From contig NC_092577.1 in the NCBI RefSeq assembly GCF_037975245.1, positions 4,465,001 to 4,475,000 of the forward strand: a DNA stretch of 10,000 nucleotides, in the 5' to 3' direction. The notes below the pieces were generated by a model. It made no database searches and had not been told where the DNA came from. It saw nothing but the letters and a program-made list of their open reading frames with translations. This document shows positions 1 through 7,090 of the stretch, in pieces. Numbering within the stretch: position 1 is the stretch's first letter; the number at the start of each line of letters is the position of its first letter. The translations under genes were made by a program, and so were the position numbers. The stretch comes from Apostichopus japonicus (taxonomy: Eukaryota; Echinodermata; Holothuroidea; Aspidochirotida; Stichopodidae).

Positions 1-1220
1 ACACAGGTAAAGGTAAAATGCAGCCTCCATATAAAAACTCAAGCCAACAGTGCAATTGACCGGTGTGATACCCAACACACTTAACAGAGAGAATTGTAAA
101 AGACTATTAGGCCTTAACAACCAATCTATCAGTCCTGCGCTTAACCTGTAGGAATAAAGATTGTTCATTTTAGATAGATACAAGTCCGCGTCCCCTGTAC
201 AACAGTACTAACATTCAGAGGCTATATACATAAACCCATCAAGATGAAGCTACATTCATCCGGGAGTAACGTGTTGACTACCTCGCCCCCCCCCCCTACC
301 CCGAGGTACCTCAAACCCACGAGATCTTATATCAAAGTTCCAAAAATGTCTCCTCACTAGTCTTTCTCTCATTTTTCCACTGGTGATTTTATGTAAGTAT
401 TAATTTCTTGACATGTTCAAGTTTATCTGTAAATTCGACGTCACCCCTGTTGTATTTGTCCGGGTCGGGAGGGTGGATGTGAGGGGTGGGGGGGGGGGTA
501 AGGGGCAAAGGGGACGATCGAAATAAACACAACGGAAATGTGATTGAATTGAACAATGTTTAAGAAGCATTCAAAAATGATAAGAGGTTAGTCACACGCT
601 CTGTGTCCATGGAACAGAAATTGTGTTTGCTCATCACCTGTTGGAAAACTACGGAGGCTTTAAAGTGACTTTGAGATATTGAGGTAAGCAGATAAATATC
701 TCAATAACAAAACTCAAATGGGGATTTATGGCCTGAAATGACATATTTAAAATGTGTTACAAAATTGTCAAAGACAAATGTTGTTGAACGTTATTCAAGG
801 GTGCTCTATTGTTTATACAAAGTTAAAAGAAAATATCTTTGGGATTTATAAAACAAAATATTAACATTAAGGCATACACCGATAAGTACACGTGATTATG
901 AATTTAACCTTTAAAGCAGCATTCAGTTGATTAACTCCTTATGTCCCAATTTCCATATCATATCATTGTTCCTTGGGGAAAATATTTACACATTGTAATT
1001 ACTTAACGGGCAGGGGACGCCCCTCCCCCATTGGAAAACTTTTTTTGTGTTAGAGCTAGGGCATTGGGCGAAAGCTTTCTATTCTTTAGCTGGTGGTATT
1101 AAATGCTCGTAATTCTCTGATTTTGAGTGTTGGAGGGGAAACCCCCCCCCCCCCCCCATTCCCCACCCCTTTGCTACAGCACTGCGTTTTACACGTTTCA
1201 TCTCTTTTCCCTTTTCTCAG
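1..1220 (+). other. Intron upstream of the SLC5 terminal exon
   Basis: This stretch precedes a strong 3' splice site: a pyrimidine tract at 1201-1217 and CAG at 1218-1220. I found no upstream SLC5 exon here; the expected motif just before the boundary (a WTDVFQ-like peptide) is absent, so the intron is longer than the visible 1.2 kb. It holds long homopolymers: a C tract near 286-297, a G tract at 488-498 and a C16 tract at 1142-1157. The C16 tract follows a G/C-rich stretch at 1009-1029 that could be a decayed transposon end. I see nothing else that can be supported. Confidence 0.7.
1201..1220 (+). promoter_or_regulatory. 3' splice site of the SLC5 terminal exon
   Basis: An almost pure pyrimidine run ends in CAG at 1218-1220. 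The reading frame after it is open in phase 0 and carries family sequence at once, whereas upstream translation is low-complexity proline. Confidence 0.9.
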
Positions 1221-2513
1221 AGCGTTGTCATGTTGCTTGGATTCCTGGTAACCTTCGTGGCCAGCTCCATTCAGGTTGGCGGTCTGGTGAATGTGTTCGA
1301 GATCAATGCGAGGGCTAGGCGTGACACCTTCTTAGACTTCCGTCTCAATCCAACCATTCGTCACTCATTTTGGTCCGTTTTCATTGGCTATGGATTTCTC
1401 GCAGGGTCGTATGTCGGGACCAATCAAATCATCGTACAGAGGTACATGACTTGCAGAACTTTAAAACAGTCACAGCTTGCCGCTGGTATAGGAACTATCG
1501 GTATCGGTGTAGTAGAATTCCTAGCCGTCTTATGCGGCATGAGTATGTATGCATATTTCGCCGGATGTGATCCTTTGACTTCCGGTAAAATTCAAAGTTC
1601 AGATCAGTTGATGCCTTTTACAATGGTGGAGCTATTTCAGAAAGCACCCGGTGTGGCCGGTCTCTTGATATCCGCAGCCTTCAGTGCGTCGCTGAGTACG
1701 GTCTCATCGGGGGTGAACGCACTCGCGACCATGACTGGCCAAGACTTTATTCGATATTTCTGGCCAGATATGGAAGATTTTAAATTCACCTTGATCCTGA
1801 AATGCGTATCGATATTCTTCGGACTGGGTTGCATATGCATGGCGTTCTTAGCCTCGGTACTAGGCGAGATTCTTCCATTGACCTTGAGTGTAATCGGAAT
1901 TCTCAATGGACCGTTACTGGGTGTTTTCAGTCTTGGTACTTACTTTCCACGAGCCAATTCAAAGGGAGCCATATGTGGAATTGTAATCTCCATGGCAATA
2001 GGAACTTGGCTAAAACTAGGAGCCATGGCTTACCCGCCATTCATAGACGATCCCCCACTTCTCATTGACCAATGTCACGTTGATACTGAAAACGTCACCA
2101 GTATTCTCGCTACTGATTGGATGGAAGAATTTGTGTCTGACGTCACTCCTTATGTCACCAGTATGGCTCCCATGACAGGTGCCATGGACCGCCCGGGTAT
2201 AGCTCGTCTGTACGGATTGTCGCATGCGTATTACACACCTCTGACGTGTTTCGTTACCATCATAGTAGGGATTCTCGTGAGTTTGTTGACAAACTCCAAC
2301 GATCCCACTGTTGATCCAAAACTGATCAGTCCTTGGGTAAAGTCCTTCTGCTGTTGTCTACCGAAGCCATGGAGGGCCATGTTAGGTGATGTCGCAGACG
2401 ACGACGATGGCAATGAGAGCAAATATAACTACGCACCGGTAGATCTGAAAATGGATGCTAGTAGATATACAAACGAAGACGAAAATCAAAATGGCGACAC
2501 CGCAACTGTTTGA
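1221..2513 (+). CDS. Sodium/solute symporter, SLC5 family (monocarboxylate/multivitamin branch), terminal exon
   Basis: Plasma-membrane Na+-coupled transporter; relatives SLC5A8, SLC5A12 and SLC5A6 carry monocarboxylates or vitamins such as biotin and pantothenate. The exon starts directly after CAG at 1220 in phase 0 (S-V-V-M), matching the family position after WTDVFQ, and gives 430 residues to TGA at 2511-2513. Counting from the ATG at 1230: family motif NQIIVQRYMTCRTLKQS at 65-81; conserved core-helix motif LSTVSSGVNALA at 155-166, which I take to hold the Ser/Thr pair of the Na2 sodium site; hydrophobic segments near 1-20, 46-64, 82-110, 141-168, 187-211, 213-236, 246-268 and 334-353. 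An N-glycosylation site (NVT, 288-290) lies in the large loop before the last helix, where relatives are also glycosylated. The tail has a CCC cluster (374-376) and an Asp run (390-393). It ends in ATV, which lacks the class I PDZ pattern seen in human SLC5A8. The first ~220 residues lie in exons left of the window. Substrate cannot be assigned. Confidence 0.95.
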   Translation, partial: SVVMLLGFLVTFVASSIQVGGLVNVFEINARARRDTFLDFRLNPTIRHSFWSVFIGYGFLAGSYVGTNQIIVQRYMTCRTLKQSQLAAGIGTIGIGVVEFLAVLCGMSMYAYFAGCDPLTSGKIQSSDQLMPFTMVELFQKAPGVAGLLISAAFSASLSTVSSGVNALATMTGQDFIRYFWPDMEDFKFTLILKCVSIFFGLGCICMAFLASVLGEILPLTLSVIGILNGPLLGVFSLGTYFPRANSKGAICGIVISMAIGTWLKLGAMAYPPFIDDPPLLIDQCHVDTENVTSILATDWMEEFVSDVTPYVTSMAPMTGAMDRPGIARLYGLSHAYYTPLTCFVTIIVGILVSLLTNSNDPTVDPKLISPWVKSFCCCLPKPWRAMLGDVADDDDGNESKYNYAPVDLKMDASRYTNEDENQNGDTATV

Positions 2514-2525
2514 AAAGAACTAAAC

Positions 2526-2625
2526 AATAAAAGTGGCGCCCTATATAGGCTGATTAATCATAAAATACTATTGTAAGCACAAATGATTGGATGCCTTGAC
2601 AGAATAAATATAAAGAATGAATAAA
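2526..2625 (+). terminator. Poly(A) signals of the SLC5 gene
   Basis: Three exact AATAAA hexamers lie at 2526-2531, 2603-2608 and 2620-2625; a fourth is at 2907-2912. The first sits only 12 bases after the stop codon, which would leave a very short 3' UTR, so the pair at 2603-2625 is the more comfortable choice. Which one is used cannot be told from sequence. Confidence 0.6.
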
Positions 2626-2639
2626 AAATAGGAGAGCTT

Positions 2640-3415
2640 AATACCACGGTTATATAGTTTCATTGATCAGTGAATCCCCAAAATGTAATTTGTTTTATAA
2701 TACGAGGATATGCATTATTGATCATTATTTCGTCACTGATGGTCTGTTATTAAGTTGTAATTCTCAATGATATAGTAAGAGCAACTTTGATACTCCTTAA
2801 TGTAGTGCCAGTGTCGAATGGAGTCGAACGAGTAAGAATACGACACCGTATATCAGCACCAGTTATTATGACAGACGTCTATGGACGGCCATTGCCGCCA
2901 AAATGAAATAAATAACAAAACACGAAATCAAAGTGTGTAATTGCCAGTGTGTATACATGACGCATGACAAAGTATTACAGGGACGTCCACATCATCCTCT
3001 GTTGATATAGATATGGCAACGTTATTTTTTCTTTTATCTTGTTATTCTTTTGTATTTCTACTTATGTTTGATATATATGCTTTAATGTAACGCCCACATT
3101 TATGTGTGTCCTGCCTCCTATCTTTGATTGTGATGTCAGATTAATTGTTTCACTTTCAGTTGGACAGTTATTTGATTTCTCAATATATTAAATATGTTTG
3201 ACAAGTTATGGTTTGATTTCGCGGTTTCCATTATTATTATTATTATTTTGCAGATATGGCCGCTCATAATTATATACAGATGCGCCTGTGGGTTTCGGAT
3301 ACGAGCCACACGGATGCAGCTTGTTCCTAGCACTAACCACCTAAACTCATCAAAATGGCATGCACACATATGTCATCTTATCGATATATGCTTCAGATTA
3401 GGTTCAGGCGTTCAT
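2640..3415. other. Intergenic stretch, no gene seen
   Basis: AT-rich sequence with stops in all frames except short uninformative openings. It holds a small ATT microsatellite (about 3229-3247). I see no RNA gene, repeat array or protein similarity. Confidence 0.6.
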
Positions 3416-3516
3416 TGAATCAATCAATCAGACGACATTTATGTAGCGCCAAAATCAACAAAATTGTTCAAAGGCGCTTTATAAAGACAGTTACATGAAA
3501 TTAATTACAATACACT

Positions 3517-3890
3517 CAAGGGCGTAGGAACTGGGGGGGGGGCTGGGGGCGCCAGCCCCCCAGTGAAAAACGTGGAGGGGCGGAAGTATCATTCCGCCAC
3601 CCCCCCCGCTTCGCAAGTCAGAAAACCCCTTTTTCATTTCCAAATGAGAAAAAAAGTCTCATTTGGAGCACCAAATTGCATGTAAGGCCTCGTGAAAATA
3701 CACAATTAAGTTTACAAAATGAAGTGGGTGTTGAAGTGTGCTATATTGCACCAAATTGCATCTGAGGCTATCTGGAAATGCAAAACAAATCCAAAGGGAA
3801 GGGGGACACCCCCTTAGACCCCTCCCCCAGGCCGGCCATCAGTTTTCAGCCCCCCCCCCCCCCACTCAAAAGTACCTTCCTACGCCACTG
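3517..3890. mobile_element. hAT-like MITE, 374 bp, nested in retrotransposon A
   Basis: The ends form terminal inverted repeats: CAAGGGCGTAGGAA at 3517-3530 and, read inward from 3890 on the minus strand, CAGTGGCGTAGGAA, matching at 12 of 14 positions. Both sides carry the identical 8-bp flank AATACACT (3509-3516 and 3891-3898). An 8-bp target duplication and TIRs starting with CAG are typical of the hAT superfamily. There is no coding capacity. Inside are a near-perfect hairpin (CTGGGGGC, loop GCCA, GCCCCC, about 3543-3560), a G tract at the left end and a C tract at 3850-3863, and two diverged direct repeats starting CACCAAATTGCAT. Confidence 0.87.
3668..3783 (+). repeat. Internal direct repeats of the MITE
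   Basis: Two related units of about 36 bp at 3668-3703 and 3748-3783, offset 80 bp. Both begin GCACCAAATTGCAT and then diverge (the first continues GTAAGGC, the second CTGAGGC). Confidence 0.7.
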
Positions 3891-3898
3891 AATACACT

Positions 3899-4288
3899 TG
3901 TTGAAAAAAGATAACATTTGAGCAGTTTCTTGAAAATATGAATAGTCTGAGCATCCTTGATGTGATTTGGAAGAGTGTTCCATTCTTTTGGTCTATAGCA
4001 GGAGAGTGAGCAATCTGGCAAATGACACAGCACGTGTTCTGGGCACGATCAAATGAGGAGAAGATGTATATGATCTAATTAGCATGTATGCGTGGTGCAC
4101 GGTTGCAGCTGTAGTAGGTCAGATATGTAACCTGGCGACTGTTTATGGTGAGCTTTGTACGCAAGAAGAAGAACTTTGAATTTAATGCGCTGTTGTATGG
4201 GGAGCCAGTGCAGAGCAACGAGTTCTAATGTTATAGAGTCATACTTCGTACGCTTGACAATGAAGCGAGCAGAGGTGCGTTGGACATT
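3899..4288 (-). pseudogene. Reverse transcriptase C-terminal fragment (retrotransposon A)
   Basis: The minus frame beginning near 4288 reads NVQRTSARFIVKRTKYDSIT, then LHWLPIQQRIKFKVLLLAYK and SPGYISDLL. These are hallmark motifs of the region after the polymerase domain in CR1/L2/Rex-type LINEs. The frame hits a stop at 4079-4081. Homology resumes in another frame with VPRTRAVSFA (about 4057-4021), then in a third with RPKEWNTLPNHIKDAQTIHI and FKKLLK (about 4000-3910). At least two frameshifts plus 5' truncation make it non-functional. Sequence before 4288 on this strand has no similarity, so the insertion boundary is close to that point. Confidence 0.9.
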
Positions 4289-4291
4289 CAT

Positions 4292-4693
4292 TGAAATAAT
4301 AAAAACCCTTACATTTATGCCTCGTCACGAAGTAGAAGTCACCCTCTATAAAAAAATAAATAAAAAGAGACAAAAAGAAAATGAAAAACAAAACACAATT
4401 ACAAACGTTTTGAATGCCGGCTGTATGTGGTATCGATGAACTTCATAAAAGGTATTTTAAAGCTACCGAACATCAAGTGATAAATAAAGTAAATAACTAT
4501 ACAACGTTAACATAAATGGAAATGTGCATAGCAAATCAAATAAATCGATGGAACTTTAATGATCCCACCACAATAAACCGCTTATAAACGCAATAAACAC
4601 CACAGTATAACTTAACACTAAACTAATCAGCAAAACGAACGAAGAAAAAAATAACTTAAGAGAACTGACTGTCGTACGCTAACTGGCTTCAAA
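4292..4693. other. Spacer between retrotransposon A and the second SLC5 exon
   Basis: AT-rich, with A-rich runs around 4350-4400 and no convincing coding frame. Any promoter and 5' UTR of the second SLC5 copy should lie here, but I see no clear TATA box or initiator. Confidence 0.5.
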
Positions 4694-5087
4694 ATGGCGG
4701 CTTTACATATCTCCTTTAGATTACATAGTTCTTGTGTTTTTTTCTTGTTTTCTGCTCTCTACGGAGTTGATCATGAACTTCGAGGAATCAGCCAGCGAAC
4801 TGCGGACGAATATCTCTTATAGCGAATCGTAGTATGCATCCTATACCGGTCGCCATATCCGTGGTCGTTAGAGTGTTATCAGCTGTAACTTACCTATAGG
4901 CACGCCGGCCGAGGTCTATACAGTCATTGACCGCAGTTTTGGGTGATAGGTATAAACAAAATCATGGTACTCTACATTGTAGCCTTCGCTCTTTTGTCCC
5001 TTGTTCTATCATGGAGCTCTGTTATAGCTCCATGGTTCCATCGACTTCAAGTGACCAGTATCTACGAATATCTGGACATGAGATTCG
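4694..5087 (+). pseudogene. First exon of a second SLC5-family symporter, broken by indels
   Basis: From ATG at 4694 the three forward frames together carry the SLC5 N-terminus in correct order. They read M-A-A-L-H-I-S-F, DYIVLVFF (4719-4742), FSALYGV then ISQRTADEY (about 4748-4813), LIANRSMHPIPVAISV (4816-4863), LSAVTYL (4876-4896), GTPAEVYT (4899-4922), FWVIGI (from 4937) and LQVTSIYEYLDMRF (about 5046-5086). GTPAEVY and TSIYEYLDMRF are diagnostic of the SLC5A5/6/8/12 group. The frame changes near 4718, 4743 (T run), 4814 (CTCT), 4897 (TATA) and 4923-4930. No stop interrupts the pieced-together frame. The exon ends at a good donor, G|GTAAGG, with GT at 5088-5089. The segment between FWV and the LQVTS motif is about 11 residues longer than in human relatives. 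It lies 2.2 kb downstream of, and parallel to, the intact SLC5 gene. Later exons are not in the window. It is either a decayed tandem copy or a real gene with sequencing indels. Confidence 0.83.
5010..5034 (+). repeat. 9-bp perfect hairpin inside the second SLC5 exon
   Basis: CATGGAGCT (5010-5018), loop CTGTTAT, AGCTCCATG (5026-5034). It falls in the part of the exon that is longer than in relatives, so it may mark an in-frame insertion. Confidence 0.6.
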
Positions 5088-5149
5088 GTAAGGCTGTCTG
5101 TCATGTATGGATCGCGAAAAGGACCACAACATATGATGATGTTAATGAT

Positions 5150-5614
5150 TGTTTAGTTTAGTAGAAAAAAGGATCAGGAGGGACACTTAAGTCCCCATCA
5201 AGGACCCTATAGAGAGAGGGGGAAAAAATGAAGACACAAACACTCAGACCCGATTACAATGCTTAAAGTGCTTGTCCAAAGCATTCTTAAACCCATTGAC
5301 ACTACTTGCAAGTACAACTTTCTCAGGCAAACCATTCCACTCATTCGCAGCCCTATTAGAAAAAAGTTATGCCGAATATTAATCCTACTATGCGACGTTT
5401 GGAGTTTAAGACAATGACCTCTAGTACGACTACTGTTAGCAAACAAGAAAAAGTCGGTAAAGGATAAATTGTCAAAACCATACACAATCTTGAAAACCTG
5501 GATCAAGTCCCCACGTAACCGATTGCTAGGGCATCCAGGTGAAACGTGTATTAAGCAGTACCCTGGTAACATGAGATTCTCAGCTGTTCGAGGGAACATG
5601 TACGTGTGTAGGCC
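5150..5614 (-). mobile_element. Second non-LTR retrotransposon (CR1/Jockey-like), 5'-truncated 3' end
   Basis: The minus strand carries the C-terminus of a LINE polyprotein, then about 90 bp of 3' UTR. The UTR holds a 5-bp hairpin (GGGAC 5180-5184, loop of 6, GTCCC 5191-5195) and ends in two TAAAC units near 5151-5162. The element lies in what would be the first intron of the second SLC5 copy. It belongs to a different family from retrotransposon A: the protein motifs and the 3' tail do not match. Its 5' limit is uncertain because similarity fades upstream of about 5540. Confidence 0.87.
5244..5599 (-). pseudogene. Reverse transcriptase C-terminal fragment (retrotransposon B)
   Basis: From 5599 on the minus strand the frame reads an unclear segment and then NRLRGDLIQVFKIVYGFDNL, DFFLFANSSRTRGHCLKLQT and HSRINIRHNFF. 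The pattern RLRGDLI..FKI..GF, S.TRGH.LKL and RSRL(N/D)(I/V)R..FF is characteristic of CR1/Jockey-type LINE C-termini. At an A run (plus strand 5360-5365) the frame is lost. In the neighbouring frame the expected ending continues: NRAANEWNGLPEKVV, ASSVNGFKNALDKHF, then TGA at 5246-5244. One frameshift, consistent with a homopolymer shortened by one base, plus truncation upstream make it non-functional. The protein end is otherwise well preserved, so the insertion is not very old. Confidence 0.9.
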
Positions 5615-5762
5615 TGCTCAGAATACTATGAGGGTGCATATATATATGTACTATATCAATACCGTGATAAAGATAAAGACGGTTTATTTGAAAAGACCGC
5701 ACTGCGTTTATGGTAGGCGAGAATTGAAGCTAAAAAAGAGCCGTACATTCACGATGATGCTT

Positions 5763-5880
5763 AAATGTAGGCATGAAAATATTCTTATCCCTGGCATTTG
5801 GTGGGGGGGGGATATGGTGTATTACATCCCCTCCACCCATTTTCATGGGGGATATATCCCCCTCCCCCCCCTCCCCCAGG
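5763..5880. repeat. G/C-tract palindromic repeat, probable MITE relic
   Basis: A G tract (about 5802-5811) followed by ATATGG, then a perfect 16-bp palindrome GGGGGATATATCCCCC at 5847-5862, then C tracts to 5878. Paired G and C tracts around ATATAT suggest a fold-back element, but I cannot define its ends or a target duplication. Confidence 0.4.
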
Positions 5881-5967
5881 ATCGCCGCCCATGGCGTCTT
5901 CACCAAGCAAGAACGATTTGAAAAGCAACAATTATATATATTATGTTATGTTAATGTGTGTACTTAC

Positions 5968-6072
5968 GACAATCACTTTCGTCTCCTCCCGAGGGACAGT
6001 CCCACTTGTAATCGCATACGTCATCAGTTGCAATAATTACGTCATCAAAACATGAGAATTGCGCATGTGCAA
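5968..6072 (-). CDS. LDL-receptor class A domain exon (phase 1-1)
   Basis: A 105-bp minus-strand exon follows an acceptor with a T-rich tract and ATACAG (AG at 6074-6073) and ends at a perfect donor, C|GTAAGTA (GT at 5967-5966). Both ends are phase 1, as for shuffled LDLa modules. The peptide reads AHAQFSCFDDVIIATDDV, then CDYKWDCPSGGDESDC. This gives F-x-C2, C4-D-x-x-x-D-C5 and G-D-E-x-x-C6, with the acidic residues that bind Ca2+ in LDLa domains. Cysteines 1 and 3, which normally pair with each other, are both missing (Val at the C3 position). Such modules bind ligands outside the cell. If joined to the candidate exon at 6831-6918, a split Val codon forms and A-H-A|Q becomes a good signal-peptidase site, so this would be the first domain of a secreted or membrane protein. 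Later exons were not found in the window. Confidence 0.75.
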
Positions 6073-6830
6073 CTGTATAAAAAAAAGCGAAAGGACAATT
6101 CATAGATGAAACTAAATATTTTTTTGCATTGAAGTTGAATGGAACTTCATTACACACGTCATCCGTGGGTTGGGAAATATTGGTATGTAGTTATACCTGA
6201 CTACATCAAATAAACCACTGCTGACTAAAACTGTGATAATTTCAATAAAGACCTGCTCGCAACCGGCATCAGCATGTTTCATGCGGTTCGTGTAGTAAGT
6301 TTCGAAAATTCGGGCAAGGTTTCAAAATTCTTTTCTGTCCCCCTCCCCCCCCCCCATTGGGACGGTCCTGTAGTATGCCTATATGGTAAACCCGCTGTAC
6401 TAATCGGCCAAATAAATAGGCAAGATGTTCATTACATAGCTTGTTCGATCTGGCCGATTATTTAGGCAGGCAAATTGGCCAGTAATACTTGGTGATTCTG
6501 GTCATCAAACATTACACATTGACGTATTTTACCGATAATTTACATATGTCACGGTCGCGGAGTTTCGAATCTTTCCTGTTGTGGCCAACGTTGGGAGCCC
6601 CTGTGCGTTAGATGATATCTTATGATGCCCTTAACAATATTTGCCACTTACCCGTCTACTTTATTGAGACCCGTTTGTGATTAATATAGACCTAAAATTA
6701 ATATAACAGTGGGGTTTCCCTATATAACGATAATGTAGGTGTTAACAGCCTAACGTGGAATTGTATACCAGGAAGTGGGGTCTACCAATTACCTTATTGA
6801 AGCAAACAAACAAAATACGTAAGTACTTAC
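6073..6830 (-). other. Putative intron of the LDLa gene
   Basis: Bounded by GTAAGTAC on the 5' side and a T-rich tract with ATACAG on the 3' side. It contains a C tract near 6340-6355 and an inverted repeat at 6401-6410/6451-6460. No other coding exon is visible on either strand. Confidence 0.5.
6401..6460. repeat. 10-bp perfect inverted repeat
   Basis: TAATCGGCCA at 6401-6410 and its complement TGGCCGATTA at 6451-6460, with a 40-bp loop. No flanking duplication was recognised. Confidence 0.5.
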
Positions 6831-6918
6831 CGATGTAGCAGAAACATGCCCAAGTTATCAACACCAGGCAGGCAATTATAAATACACAGTGCTTCAAAAT
6901 GGATAGGACAATTTACAT
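6831..6918 (-). CDS. Candidate first exon: signal peptide of the LDLa gene, with an ATG-TAA lesion
   Basis: On the minus strand ATG at 6918-6916, in a favourable GCC context, is followed directly by TAA. The same frame then stays open: IVLSILK, HCVFIIACLVLITWACFCYI, then a phase-1 donor G|GTAAGTAC (GT at 6830-6829). This is a basic-hydrophobic signal peptide. The phase matches the LDLa exon 758 bp downstream, and joining them yields V-A-H-A before Q, satisfying the -3/-1 rule. One base change from AAA to TAA at codon 2 would explain the broken start. Alternatively the real exon begins at 6891 after an AAG acceptor and translation starts in an exon further upstream. No other in-frame ATG is present. 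The pairing with the LDLa exon is inference from phase, order and peptide character. Confidence 0.5.
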
Positions 6919-7076
6919 GGCGTAATACAAGCTTAACTATATAGGCCTATAGTCTTATATTTTAAACTATACAAACTGTGTTGACATAGTTCCAAGGACA
7001 CAGGTTCACCAGAACCAGTCGAGTCATTTTCGCAGTGAACTAAATACTGAATGACTAACACATTTGGGCTGCGTAA

Positions 7077-7090
7077 GTTCCCATAGCAAC
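7077..7090. promoter_or_regulatory. X-box-like (RFX) motif
   Basis: The sequence is GTTCCCATAGCAAC, or GTTGCTATGGGAAC on the minus strand. It fits RYYNYY-N2-RRNRAC and differs from the ideal palindrome GTTGCCATGGCAAC at two positions. It lies about 160 bp upstream of the ATG at 6918. The degenerate consensus occurs often by chance, so function is unproven. Confidence 0.3.

Larger units (their letters stand above)
3509..3898. repeat. 8-bp target-site duplication AATACACT
   Basis: Exact copies at 3509-3516 and 3891-3898 bracket the MITE. Removing the MITE and one copy rejoins the coding part of retrotransposon A to its 3' tail, which supports the call. Confidence 0.88.
3418..4288 (-). mobile_element. 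Non-LTR retrotransposon (CR1/L2-like), 5'-truncated 3' end, interrupted by a MITE
   Basis: On the minus strand the C-terminal part of a reverse-transcriptase polyprotein is followed by a 3' tail. The coding part runs from 4288 to about 3899. The tail continues at 3508-3418 on the far side of an inserted MITE, contains a motif pairing GCGCC with GGCGC (about 3447-3476), and ends in three GATT repeats (3418-3430 read on the minus strand), the kind of short terminal repeat found at the 3' ends of CR1/L2-type elements. 5' truncation is the usual product of target-primed reverse transcription. The family name is my inference from motif style. No flanking target duplication was identified. Confidence 0.88.

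Noticed and set aside
1127-1318. Proline-rich plus-strand frame
   Set aside because: Product of the C16 tract read through the splice site in the wrong frame relative to the SLC5 exon.
1637-1906. Minus-strand frames inside the SLC5 exon (also 2016-2225 and 2231-2422)
   Set aside because: Antisense shadows of a well-supported coding exon with no similarity of their own.
3194-3418. Overlapping short frames on both strands at 3136-3418
   Set aside because: The Ile-rich parts come from an ATT microsatellite; no domain, splice or codon signal supports either strand.
5088-5161. Continuation of the second SLC5 frame past 5087
   Set aside because: The residues after RFGKAV no longer match SLC5, and G|GTAAGG is a good donor, so this is read as intron.
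5469-5921. 150-codon plus-strand frame
   Set aside because: It runs antisense to the LINE B fragment and then through the G/C-tract repeat.
5773-6055. Two Pro/Gly-rich plus-strand frames
   Set aside because: Low-complexity translation of G and C tracts, overlapping the LDLa exon on the other strand.
6560-6571. B-box-like TTTCGAAT, possible tRNA or SINE promoter
   Set aside because: No matching A box at a suitable distance and no cloverleaf could be drawn.
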